From: Nemertoderma westbladi
Taxonomy: Eukaryota > Xenacoelomorpha > Nemertodermatida > Nemertodermatidae
Assembly (NCBI GenBank): GCA_032718475.1
Contig: JAUCBJ010001608.1
Span: 1 to 64,000, forward strand
Length of the DNA: 64,000 nucleotides
Direction: 5' to 3'
In this document: positions 1-9,893 of the stretch, piece after piece
Layout of the letters: every line of letters starts with the position of its first letter
Numbering within the stretch: the first letter of the stretch is position 1
Translations under genes and position numbers: made by a program
Notes under the pieces: generated by a model
Database searches by the model: none
The model's input: only the letters and a program-made list of their open reading frames with translations
Told to the model about the DNA's origin: nothing

Positions 1-52
1 AAGACATTCTAATTTGGCGGGTTAAACTGCCAAAGGTCTGAAAGCGCGAACA
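1..52 (+). repeat. LTR 3'-end fragment of the giant BEL family
   Basis: These bases match, with a few substitutions, the last ~55 bases of the 1201-bp LTRs at 32391-33591 and 50048-51248 (shared blocks such as GACATTCTAATTT, GGTTAAACTG and AAAGGTCT, ending GCGCGAACA against GCGCAAACA). The orientation is plus, opposite to element A, so a third family member ends here or starts its leader here. The sequence after base 52 does not resemble the leader of element B, so it is more likely a 3' LTR or solo LTR cut by the window edge. Confidence 0.7.
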
Positions 53-320
53 ATATTGATATATATATTACTACTATACATACTATATAGATATTATACA
101 CACTACATATTAAATTTCCTGGTTATTTGCAATATTTTTAATAGGATTTTGTTGAATTATATAATATTGTAGTAATTTATATATTAGATTGGTTAACATT
201 CAATACAGCTCCTACTTTAGGCTTAGTCAATTTATTATCTGATGATACAAACATGAATTAATTATTTCAAAGTGGTCTTAAGTCTTTCACCACGGGCACT
301 CAGGGAAATGCCGGGGTCTG

Positions 321-445
321 GGGGCGATAACCCCCAAGAAAAGAAGCGGGGGTTTGGGGGCGGCAGCCCCCAAGAAAAGAAGCGGGGGTTTGGGGGCGGT
401 AGCCCCCAACAAAAGAAGCGGGGGTTTGGGGGCGGCAGCCCACAA
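321..445. repeat. 36-bp G/C-rich minisatellite
   Basis: About 3.5 copies of a 36-bp unit built around GGGGGCGGCAGCCCCCAA, AGAAAAGAAG and CGGGGGTTT. The unit contains the inverted pair GGGGGC/GCCCCC, so each copy can form a short hairpin. The period is divisible by three, which explains the open frames on both strands. Confidence 0.85.
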
Positions 446-618
446 TTAAAAGAAATTAAAAGAATTAAAGGAATTAAAAGAAAAACAAACAAAATTTGAC
501 TATAAAAATGTTTCTTTTATAATTTTGGAAAAACTTGTCTAGATACAACTTGCCCTGTAACCATTTTTAACTTTTGTTTATTGCTTTGATGCACCCAGAT
601 TAATTTTAACACTTTAAC

Positions 619-763
619 TGGGGGGGAAGTGTCCGGGGGGCAAGTGTCCGGGGGGCAAGTGTCCGGGGGGGAAGTGTCCGGGGGGGAAGTGTCCTACTTG
701 GGCGGGGGGGAAGTGTCCGGGGGGGAAGTGTCCGGGGGGGAAGTGTCCGGGGGGGAAGTGTCC
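619..763. repeat. 15-bp poly-G minisatellite (GGGGGGGAAGTGTCC)
   Basis: Nine copies of a ~15-bp unit, one of them carrying an extra TACTTGGGC. The repeated G6-G7 runs could form G-quadruplexes on the plus strand. The array stops immediately before the degenerate end of the LTR of element A. Confidence 0.85.
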
Positions 764-765
764 TA

Positions 766-1950
766 GATCCGCTTTTAGACCTTTAGCAGTTTAACCTGCC
801 AATTTTAGGTGTCTTCTAGGTTATAAATCGACTTTAGCCTATAACAAGTATTTGATACACATAAAGTTACATTAGCCGAAGCCAGCCTATGCGCGACCAT
901 TCACCCACGGTTAAGGGAGACTGGATTCGGATGCTCTGACCTTATTGCGGTGTAGACTTACTGTACTATTCGATTGATCGTTAATATAATATCTCTGACA
1001 AATATTATTCACTTTCGGGAAATATTAACAGTTCCTTTAGGACGTGGCGCTCTAAGTATGTAAACAGAGTTATGACTTACACTAAACACAACGGGATGGC
1101 TATTGATTTTCGTATAAAGCGCATTCTTTAGGAAATGCTTTGTTATCTGTCACACTCATGCACACTACCTGCACACTGCTGCACACTGATCTGCCGACCT
1201 TCACTAAATTTGATCATATATAAGGAGAATAGCAACCGACACATGTAGGGTCTATGAAATAGCATTCAATTCACTCCAAAACCACTATAATGTAAGTCGC
1301 AATTGCTACAGGTAACCGGTCTCTCTAACCTTCAGTATATCAAGAAGATTGGGGTTTTATGATTATTTATCGATATTCTCCAAATATAACAACATATCCA
1401 TCAACTGCTAACAATTAATAACCGACAGTAAATAGCAGTAAAATAATGCGGTGAAAGGATGTATAGTATGAATGAGTCTGATTGTATGCGCATTTGTTGA
1501 TAACAGTTATACGTTTCTATAATCAAAGCCGTTCTAATGTTTGGCTAAAGTCTGAAACACAGAATAATTCCAAAGCCGATGTTCTGGGCTCAGGAAAAAA
1601 GGTAAACAAAGACCATAATGCATTGCGCGATCTTCCGTAGGCTTCTGTACAAGATAAAATGAAAATCGCTCTGATTGGTCGAGTGAGCCGAACAAAGAAA
1701 GCCAAAAAGCTCCACATCGACATATCAGCTGATAGATGTCGTCATCTGAACTACACTGTATTAAGAGTATTTTGGCGTATTGCGGCATAAAATGGCTTGT
1801 TATGTCCGCTAAAGTACACATACAGAAAAATGGCTTTTTATGTCCACTAAAACACCTACACAGTAAGAAAACGGCTTTTTATGTCCGCTAAAACACCTAC
1901 AGAGTACTTTGCGGGGAAAATGACTAGCTAGATCCGCAAAAGCCTTTACA
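766..1950 (-). repeat. 3' LTR of element A
   Basis: On the minus strand it starts TGTAAAGGC right after the same CTGGGAGCGG purine tract that precedes the 3' LTR of B, and is collinear with the B LTR over ~1.18 kb. It shares blocks such as AGAGAGACCGGTTAC and CCAATCAGAGCG but is clearly diverged. It contains three imperfect ~42-bp repeats around AGCGGACATAA near 1800-1900. The outer end (about 766-775) is degenerate and no target duplication can be named, so that boundary is approximate. Confidence 0.8.
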
Positions 1951-2028
1951 CCGCTCCCAGAAAATGGGATTTAATTCTATAAAATATAAAAAATCACAGT
2001 TTCTAAAATATAAAAATACTCTAAACAG

Positions 2029-3804
2029 TTAGTCTTTCTTGCGCGGACGGCGTTTACGCAGTTTTTTGAGGCTAGCAAGAGTCCTTTTCTCTTTGGGGCG
2101 AGCCACTTTACTAGGAGGGCTATAACTCCTGGGTGAAGGGTGCAATACAATTGCATCGGAAGGTTTAGGATTACGGTCGGTGTATCCGCCGGTCGAGGTA
2201 CCTGGTTGATCGATATCAACCTCAGTGGAGCGAGGTCTAACGGCCTTTAGAGCGTGTTTTAGGACAGCAGCTCCTACTGGTCCCTGACGAGTCGTCTGAA
2301 CGATAGCGGTAGGTGGACCGTGAGTAGTGAGAAACTTCCTCGGTTTAATGGTTCTTTCCAACTCGCGTTCTCGGGCTCGATATTCGTAGGGCCGTCGATG
2401 CACTTCCTGTAACTCTGGATGCGAGTTGATAAACAAATCGCCATACTCCGGATCTTGACGGATGAAGTTGATCAAGTTATAGGAATTAATATCGTTAGGA
2501 TTAATGTTCCTGAGATATTTACGAACAAATTTGGTTGAAATACACTCACCAACACGCTTCATTAGTTCGTAACTCGGTGTGCGTGATTTTTGTTCAACAG
2601 ACGCGAATAGATAAGGATGGAACGCATAAACTCCTTCGTAGGCGCGTCCAGGGTAATAACGATGGCGTGACTCACAATGTAAATCCGCATTCGCTTCCCA
2701 AGCTCGGATGTAGCGTAGTGTAATCATTTCATCTACGCTTTCCAGATCGCGGTTAAAAGGGCAATCAAAACTGGCATGTCCTTTAAGTTGACAATGATGG
2801 CATTGAGTCATAAATTGGGGGCAGACTGCGAAAATGTGCAAGTTATTGAGTCTGCAATACGCACAATAGATCTCCATCGCCGGTTGTTCGTGGAAATAGG
2901 AGCAGGGTACGTCTGAGTCCATGGGGGTGAGATGATCTCTCGATGCGCATAATCGGCAACGTTTTCGAGAAACATAGTTGGCGTGCCGATAATCGTATGC
3001 GGTGAGACATTGTGGACCTTGATACCATTCCAAGACGTAGTCGTTGTCGCTGCTCCGGGGCGCTGTAGGCTGAATCTCCTCGGATTCTAAGCATATTGGT
3101 TCGTCTTCCAATTGCATAGCTGAGGTAGGTGCGGCTGTCTCCTCAAGCGAACCCACTGTCTGAACTTCCACGATAGAATAACCCGTGGGTATTCGAGGTC
3201 TTTGTATAACAGAGGAATGTAAGTTCTGTATACAAACGTCCTTGAAAATGGCGAATCCAGCGCTGTCTAACTTCTCAGCAGCTGAGTCTCTTAGGCTGAG
3301 CTTAGTCAGAGCGCGGTCCTTGAACTGACTATCAACGTTACGGAACGGAGTCAGAAAGCGCCTGAAGCATTCGAAGCGGATGAATTTATTGTGTTCATCT
3401 AGCTTGGCGAGTTTGGTTCCAAGTATTAAGGGATGGGCGCGTATAGTACGACTGCACACATCGGCTAGCCAACCGGCAAGTGCGGCGTTTTCAAAGATCG
3501 TGTATATAGCTAAGGAGGGACGAAGTGGAACACTCATGAAGCTATACACGACACCAGGTGCTGTCAATGGTCCATCGAAGTATAATCGAGAATAATGATC
3601 TCCATATACTTGTTGATAGTTGATAGGATTTCCGACCTTGAAATTCCATCCGTATTCTTGAAAGGCAAGATGTCCGATGGAAGTTCGTTGTACTTTAGTA
3701 ATGCCGCTGGGTGTATTGGCATATATAGTGCGGAAGAAACCTCGGCCTTCTGCCCAGGGAGCAATCAGCTGAGTATCTACGAAAGGATATGGAATGTTCT
3801 CCAT
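2029..3804 (-). CDS. ORF591 (copy A): zinc-knuckle accessory protein of giant BEL element
   Basis: 591 codons from ATG to stop, the same length as the copy in B (48194-49969). By eye the two proteins differ at about 34 positions with no gaps, and most nucleotide differences are synonymous. Three cysteine/histidine clusters lie near residues 283-305, 314-328 and 335-348; the last fits a C-x2-C-x4-H-x4-C zinc knuckle. The C-terminus is strongly basic (KKLRKRRPRKKD). There is no signal peptide or membrane segment. It lies in the position of env, downstream of pol, but does not look like an envelope protein. A nucleic-acid-binding role (RNA chaperone, packaging or nuclear import) is an inference. 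Remarkably, it is intact in an element whose gag is full of stops and whose pol is deleted. Confidence 0.85.
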   Translation of the reverse strand: MENIPYPFVDTQLIAPWAEGRGFFRTIYANTPSGITKVQRTSIGHLAFQEYGWNFKVGNPINYQQVYGDHYSRLYFDGPLTAPGVVYSFMSVPLRPSLAIYTIFENAALAGWLADVCSRTIRAHPLILGTKLAKLDEHNKFIRFECFRRFLTPFRNVDSQFKDRALTKLSLRDSAAEKLDSAGFAIFKDVCIQNLHSSVIQRPRIPTGYSIVEVQTVGSLEETAAPTSAMQLEDEPICLESEEIQPTAPRSSDNDYVLEWYQGPQCLTAYDYRHANYVSRKRCRLCASRDHLTPMDSDVPCSYFHEQPAMEIYCAYCRLNNLHIFAVCPQFMTQCHHCQLKGHASFDCPFNRDLESVDEMITLRYIRAWEANADLHCESRHRYYPGRAYEGVYAFHPYLFASVEQKSRTPSYELMKRVGECISTKFVRKYLRNINPNDINSYNLINFIRQDPEYGDLFINSHPELQEVHRRPYEYRARERELERTIKPRKFLTTHGPPTAIVQTTRQGPVGAAVLKHALKAVRPRSTEVDIDQPGTSTGGYTDRNPKPSDAIVLHPSPRSYSPPSKVARPKEKRTLASLKKLRKRRPRKKD

Positions 3805-3959
3805 GTTCCTGTTGTATGCCTAATATGTCTTCCATTGATGGTAGAGAGCAGGGGAAGACCTATGTCGTATTCAGAAATATTCAGAAATACGATCTCAGTA
3901 GGAGGATTCAACATTCGAAGACCATCTCCAAATGAAATTATCCCTAATCATTAAGGGAG

Positions 3960-4003
3960 GTGAACAACCAGATTTATGACACATAATGGTACCAGTTGTT
4001 CAC
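3960..4003 (-). other. Conserved RNA stem-loop upstream of ORF591 (copy A)
   Basis: GTGAACAAC and GTTGTTCAC form a perfect 9-bp stem, extendable with wobble pairs. The loop can form an inner TTATG/CATAA stem. The same structure occurs at 47987-48030 in B. It lies about 160 nt upstream of the ORF591 start. Confidence 0.65.
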
Positions 4004-4210
4004 AGACTATCCACGTGTCCTTTCAGTCCTTGTATCACGGTGATGGACTAAAGGAAATTATTGGTGGTTGATTATCTAATCGACGACAAGAGGGATGGAA
4101 GTTGATATTGTAAATACCAACAGAATGGTACATGGACAGGAGGTGCGGACACCAATATAAGCATCCAGATTAATAGTGAGGGATGGGAGGTTTAGTAAGA
4201 GGCGGTATGA

Positions 4211-4408
4211 TCAATACCACGATACGGCAATGATTGGTCGATCGTTTCCCAAAGCTCCGAGCACGTTGGGAAGGGAAGGTGGGACGAAGTGTGTTGTATC
4301 TTTAATAGCGATGTATAGAGGGATAATAGTAGTAAGGAGGAGGAAGGATATATGGTAGTATCTATAAGATACCACGATGGGCATGTTTTCCGTTACGTCA
4401 TCATTCAT
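4211..4408 (-). pseudogene. Small hydrophobic ORF (copy A), truncated at codon 65
   Basis: Starts MNDDV and runs through a hydrophobic stretch (IPLYIAI). It aligns in frame with the 138-codon ORF of B at 47574-47990. The only length difference near the start is nine bases, which keeps frame. A TGA where B has GGA ends it after 65 codons. It is either a broken accessory gene or a chance ORF within the structured leader of ORF591; the evidence for a real protein is limited. Confidence 0.35.
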
Positions 4409-4475
4409 TCTTGCTCTTTGATTGCGACACTGATCACAATAATTACAGGAAGACGATGAAGTAAGAGAAAATTAC

Positions 4476-4493
4476 AGCCTCCCGAAGGAGACC
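4476..4493 (-). other. C(UUCG)G tetraloop hairpin (copy A)
   Basis: On the minus strand GGTCTCC-TTCG-GGAGGCT folds into a 7-bp stem closed by a C(UUCG)G tetraloop, a well-known extra-stable RNA loop. The identical 18-mer occurs at 47489-47506 in B. Confidence 0.65.
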
Positions 4494-4610
4494 GCCCGCG
4501 AGCACCCGTGCCCCGGGGAAAACTATTCACATTATGGACCCTGGACATTAACGTATGTCTTTTCTACAGTGGTTCTCCTCTACTTGTCTTTACAAGCCTT
4601 CTTCCACATT

Positions 4611-4988
4611 CTATCTTTCGAGTCGGTTTCGAATAGGATTCTCTTGTTCTATTCTCGGTTTATCGTTCCGACTCTGCTGGGTATGATATTTAAATAAAAC
4701 CATTTCCCTTTCGGTGTCTACATCGTCCGTGTCATGTAAATCGATAGGATGGCCAGTAGTTAAGAAGTCCATGTACGTACCATTATGATGCGTATAGCGA
4801 GCGGTGAATTTTCTATAGTCCAATTCACACGTAAGTTGCTCCTGGGACATTGGTGGTTCGATATAACGACCATCGTCCTCCGTAGTAGTTGGACTAGCGT
4901 CGCCGCGTATCAAGCTATCAACAAACGCTTGTAAAGGTAGAGTATATCGCTCCCTGATACCAAGATCATCTTCTATCAACTCAGTCAT
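4611..4988 (-). CDS. ORF132 homologue (copy A, 125 codons): acidic accessory protein
   Basis: Starts MTELIEDDLGIRERY. It aligns without gaps to the 132-codon ORF of B (46994-47392), with about 12 differences over 125 residues. A TAG replaces a lysine codon of B and removes the last seven residues. The protein is acidic, without cysteine clusters, signal peptide or membrane segment, and matches no family I know. Its start lies just upstream of a tandem duplication. Conservation with B supports a real, moderately constrained gene. Confidence 0.6.
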   Translation of the reverse strand: MTELIEDDLGIRERYTLPLQAFVDSLIRGDASPTTTEDDGRYIEPPMSQEQLTCELDYRKFTARYTHHNGTYMDFLTTGHPIDLHDTDDVDTEREMVLFKYHTQQSRNDKPRIEQENPIRNRLER

Positions 4989-5533
4989 AGCTGCTATATG
5001 AGTTTATCAATATTATAATGAGTTTATATTTAGGCTAGCGGGCGTTGCTGCCTACCCCTCACGGCCCCTGGACAGCGCAAGATCCTCAGCGCCGATGTGC
5101 CGTGTTTTTCGCCAACGTAGTAGCTACACAACGACAACGATAACCAGCGCGAGTCACTCCACCGTCCGTGAATTTTCTATAGTCCAATTCACGCGTAAGT
5201 TGCTCCTGGGACATTGGCGGTTCGATATAACGACCATCGTCCTCCGTAGTAGTTGGACTAGCGTCGCCGCGTATCAAGCTATCAACAAACGCTTGTAAAG
5301 GTAGAGTATATCGCTCCCTGATACCAAGATCATCTTCTATCAACTCAGTCATAGCTGCTATATGAGTTTATCAATATTATACTGAGTTTATATTTAGGCT
5401 AGCGGGTGTCGCTGCCTACCCCTCACGGCCCCCGGACAGCGCAAGATCCTCAGCGCCGATGCGCCGTGTTTTTCGCCAACGTAATAGCTACACAACGACA
5501 ACGATAACCAGCGCGAGTCACTCCACCGTCCGT
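4806..5533. repeat. 364-bp tandem duplication inside element A
   Basis: Two adjacent, nearly identical 364-bp units (4806-5169 and 5170-5533), both beginning GAATTTTCTATAGTCC and ending CACCGTCCGT. B has a single copy. The duplication places a second start of the ORF132 homologue upstream of the complete one. Confidence 0.9.
5086..5352 (-). pseudogene. Duplicated 5' part of the ORF132 homologue
   Basis: The first ~62 codons repeat the start of the ORF at 4611-4988 almost exactly. At the duplication junction the frame runs into unrelated sequence and stops after 88 codons. It is a by-product of the 364-bp duplication. Confidence 0.75.
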
Positions 5534-7043
5534 CCCAAAGGCTTAGATTTACTTCAGGTTCTTACTGCAGAGGTAGGGCTACTTTCACAATTGCGACTCG
5601 CTACTGTAAACACACTTTAGTAGTAACATTCACCTATAAACGCACAAATTCCACATAACTGTCACAAATTGTACACATTCGGGCCATTTGTCCGTTAGTC
5701 AAGTGCCTTCCAGAATGCCACGTTATTATTATGTATCCTTGGATACTAGCAGTGTGCTATTTATTCCTTATGCTATTCAATGGGACAAGCTTTCTATTGT
5801 TCTTTTAACTCGCTTCTAATTCTAGCGTGGTTGTTGCTATGGTGACATTATGGAAAGCTAGCAGTAGAATTAGGGTAATTCCCATGCATACAGATCTGGG
5901 ATACTATTTAATAGTAATTCTTTAATTGTCAATATCCCCTTTATACATGATTTTATGAATTTTATCGGCTATTGACTATACATTGGAGATTCTCGCACAC
6001 TAATACTTAATAGGGTGAATCTCCGCTCCCATGATTTATTAATTAATGGAATTTTGGGAATATTATAAATTGTATAAAATAAAAATTTATCAAATTCATT
6101 AAAAGAGATGAATTTAAATTTATTCCCGTCAATTTTATTATTTATCCTTAAAACAGACATAATTTTATTCCAGAGCATGTCTGGGGACTAGGGTCCTTAA
6201 TTCTAGGAAATTTATCCTTTTAAGAGTATCGGTAAGTGCTACGATATCTTAGTAGACTAGAATTTTAAAGGATCTAAAATTTTACAGATTTTAATTTATA
6301 GATTTTCTAGAGTTAACTTGTAAGTAGTTACTCTATTGTATCTATTTGACAGATTTTACAAATATTAATAGTTAATATCTAAGATGGGCACCAGTTTATT
6401 TCAGAACATGTCTGGGGACGTTAACCATTGATTCTAGAATTTTGTCTTTCAAGTATATCGGTGGGTGCCGCGATATCTTAATCGACTAGAATTACAGATG
6501 GTCAAAGGGTTTAACAGATTGATTTTGCGTTTTACACTACTGTTAAAGGGACATCACGCTACTATATGTATTATTTAATATACAGTATGAGAGCAATATT
6601 GCAAGAAACAATGTCAGTGAGAAGAGGCAAGTCGTTTCCAAGGTCTACCCAGAGCTTGGTTTAGCCGAGACACGAGGATCTGAATTTTGCATTCCTAATA
6701 CTCTACTTACCAATAATACTTGAATATAGTAGGAGCTTTATTGTACTTTAATAAGTACGGACATTTCATCTTACTGTAGTCACGTATTTATAATATGATA
6801 CGGACAGTAAGGAAAGAGAAAAAGAGTTATTTCTTGCCATCGCACTAAATATATATTATATAAGTAATTAAGTAATAAGACTAATATATATTGCACTAAT
6901 CTACTAGATAATCGCTAAAATAACATTCTACTAAATAAAATTAAAGAAAACGATTATAATAAAAGTACATAATAGTACATACAGAAATATAAAATAATAA
7001 AAATATATAAAATAATATAGTCACACACCCACTCCAGACGCTG
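5534..7043 (-). other. Spacer between pol remnant and ORF132 homologue (element A)
   Basis: No credible gene. Collinear with 45618-46993 of B. It holds two diverged copies of a motif with ATGTCTGGGGAC, TTGATTCTAG, TATCGGT and CGATATCTTA (about 6175-6255 and 6405-6490), also present twice in B. The conserved spacer may carry regulatory or RNA signals; nothing proves a function. Confidence 0.55.
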
Positions 7044-9110
7044 TCACGTTGGGGAGTCCCTGGATGTTGGTTGGATTAGGGAGGTGGTCGTGGGAAGAGT
7101 GTCTTGCCTTCCATAGTTTCCGGAGAGTTCTCTGTCTCTTTCCAGTAAACATAAACGACCAACTGGGCGATTGAGCTGCTGCGTCTCGAAGACAATTCCC
7201 GGTTTCTTAAAGTTACGTCGCATGACGACGAGTTCTACCGATCGCACCAAACCATCATCTGAGATATGAGTCTCGATGATACGACCTGTCTGCCACCGCT
7301 TACGTGGAAGATCTGACTCCACAATAAGGACCATGTCTCCTGCGCTGACGTTTTCTTGCTGCGCAAACCACTTAGTTCGAAGTTGTAGTGTAGGCAGATA
7401 ATGTTTTTCGAAATGGTCAGCGAAACGACGGGATAACAACTGCATAAGTTGCCAAGTTTGCCGGCAGTATTCGAACTTGGGTTGTCCAGCAAAGATGTCT
7501 TCGGCTAGTTCTTTTTCGATGAATGTTCCTGTGATGCCGTAGTCAAGGAGGGCGTTCACTATATAGCTCTTTTCTGACCCGTGGACTCTCAACTGCACTA
7601 TGGGAAATTCTCGGATTCCTACGTTGGAAGTTGGTGCTTTCCAAGATGGTTGTCAGTCAGGAGTAGTTAGGGGGAGCTCACTATCAGTTTCCTTCTCATA
7701 CGTAAGTGCTCGATACACTGCGGTATTTATTAGGTAACAGGATTCGTTTTTGTCTTCCATCTCAGAACGTTGGTCAGTGTCGTTCACATCACTGAATTGG
7801 ACATGTAGTTCGAACTCACTTACCTGACTCGGGCGGTTTCTTTCGAATTCAGTGTGCAACAAGATATGATGTTTCGCGCCGCACTTAGCACACCTTGCGT
7901 CGGAATAACAGGTTCACCATTGGTGTCCTTGTCTGAGGCAATTATAACACAACCGCTTATTCCACATGACTTCCCGTCTATCTATGAGGGATTTCTTTAG
8001 GAATTCATCACACACACTTAAACGGTGGGGCCCATCGCACAGCACACATTTTGGTTTGATGTTACTTACTTTATCTTGGGTAACGTTGTGCACACTTGTT
8101 CTTTCCTCGGACTTTCTTCCATGAATTCTCTTAGGAGATGTAGGAGGAGTTTTTCTTACCTGTTCTCTCCTGTCATTGGTTCGAGACTTAAATTTACTTA
8201 CGTCTTTAGGCACTTTGTTGACATAGTAAGCTCTTTCAGTGTCTTTCCCGCTGTCCTCCTCTTGAGAAGCCTGGCTTTCGCCGTCGTCTGTATAACACAC
8301 TGGTGTTACCTTTCTCCTAGAAATGGGTTTCTCACTTACCTTATTTTCCGGTGTCTTCTCTCTGGACTGCTTTAGGAGCTGTAATTTTACCTCTCCATCT
8401 AAGAATGACATGAGATCAGCCATGGTAGGGTCTCTTCGTTGTTGTTCCATCATATATAACACTTTCTTGTCCCAGCGTGTACCTACTCCACCCTTTGGTA
8501 AAGTAGATGCTACGGCTCCAATAACCATAGAACTCTGATATTCATGAGACTTACCTAGCCAATCTAATTGTCTACAGATCTCCTGAATCTCATCGGAAAA
8601 CTCTATAATCCCGCTGCTAATGAACTTTCGGGGCGCTACCAATTTTGCATACAAATACCTAGCTATGTTATTCCTATTACCATACCTGATGTTTAAGGTA
8701 TTCCAAACTTGTCTTAATCCATTTGGATGTCCAATAAACTTTAACGCCATTAACTTGGGAGATCCTTCGAAGCACTCAATGAGGAATCTAAGTTTCTCTC
8801 CATTAGATAGCACAGAGTTCTGTATGTTATCTTTGTAATATTCATTAAAAGGTAACCATTTCATCTCATCTCCATTGAACTTGACGATCTCTCCCACCTT
8901 TACCGCTTGACGGGCTTCGGTTCTAGCCATTTGACGTGTAAAACTTTCTTGGGCCATCGTATTATTTAATATCGAGTTATCGGTATATAAATTTCTCGGA
9001 TTATTATCAGGTCTATATGGAATATCATTGTCAACAGGTTTATAATTACCTTTAATAGGGTTTACTATAGGAGTTTCTACTTCACTAGCAGTATAGATGT
9101 GTGTAGGCTC
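7044..9110 (-). pseudogene. Element A gag C-terminus, protease remnant and pol C-terminus (decayed, internally deleted)
   Basis: In frame with the gag part at 16061-18175 once the BEL2 insertion is ignored. The order is: the capsid-like DUF1759 region, a first zinc-knuckle region, a protease remnant, then directly the integrase C-terminal segment. The protease active-site triplet reads D-Y-G where B has D-S-G. About 3.87 kb of pol present in B (about 41319-45190) is missing here. Stop codons near 7912 and 7651 are TGA where B has CGA, i.e. CpG transitions. It cannot encode a reverse transcriptase. Confidence 0.85.
9106..9110. repeat. Target-site duplication GGCTC (left, BEL2)
   Basis: GGCTC directly precedes the 5' LTR of BEL2 and is repeated at 16056-16060 directly after the 3' LTR. 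B carries the uninterrupted gag sequence at the corresponding site, confirming insertion into the gag of A. Confidence 0.95.
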
Positions 9111-9483
9111 TGTTGGAGATTTATATTAGCTTTTATTAACATTCTTCCCATAGTTTTTCTAAACATTATATTATCATGATTATTAGTTGGCAATTTACCA
9201 TTATACATAGGCTTACTTTGAAGTATTATATTTGTCACATTGTTACATTAATTAACAGCTGATTTATCTATTGAGGTTTACTCTTTACCATTTACTCTTT
9301 TGATATTCATAGTTATTGTTGTTGTTTTTTGTTGTCGTAAAACTTTCAATAATATTGCCAATATGTATACTTATACTGTAGGAATAGCTCTGTTTATATA
9401 TTAAATATACTATAAGATTATTGTTTATTATATTCGACATCTTATACTAAAAACTCTTTATCAATCCTTCGGGAACCCCGACA
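9111..9483 (+). repeat. 5' LTR of BEL2
   Basis: 373 bp, TG...CA ends, identical to 15683-16055 except one base near the 3' end. AT-rich. Confidence 0.95.
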
Positions 9484-9893
9484 AGTGGAGCCTTCAGAGA
9501 GAAACAGACTATCCTACGGTATTTCATTCAACGAGACAACAATGTTTCGATGTTGATTTCTTCAAGTTGTGAACATTTACACAATAACTCGCTTTGATCA
9601 ATTCACTCAAGAAGCAGCATCTGTATTGTTATCGCCTTCAGTTGAACTCAAATTACCTCGGACATTGCGGTAAGATCGAACCAAAGTAACTATTATTGTA
9701 ACAAGATTTAACTGATCATTTTCTTGTATCTTATATAAATACTGTATTTATTTGATATCGTGTTTAATATTTTGACAGTATTGATTAATTGCACAATTTA
9801 TAGTTACAATATTTGTATAGGGATTTAAATTCGTAGCCTAAAGTCAAATTTTCTCAAAATCAAATTATTGGATCAACAAAATATAAATACTGT
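9484..9893 (+). other. BEL2 leader
   Basis: Untranslated leader of 410 nt. TGGAGCCTTCAGAG starts two bases after the LTR and is the position of a primer-binding site; I cannot match it to a specific tRNA by eye. No ORF of interest. Confidence 0.5.

Larger units (their letters stand above)
53..765. other. Non-coding spacer with G-rich minisatellites
   Basis: Spacer between two LTR ends of the giant BEL family that face each other. The first 200 bases are AT-rich. The rest carries two G-rich tandem repeats listed separately. The 75-76-codon open frames here lie in the 36-bp repeat (a multiple of three) and are not convincing genes. Confidence 0.6.

Noticed and set aside
272-499. 75-76-codon ORFs on both strands at the left end
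   Set aside because: Explained by the 36-bp minisatellite, whose period is a multiple of three.
3595-3954. 119-codon plus-strand ORF opposite the start of ORF591
   Set aside because: Antisense shadow of a conserved gene; a similar antisense frame in B (48053-48403) follows from the conservation of ORF591.
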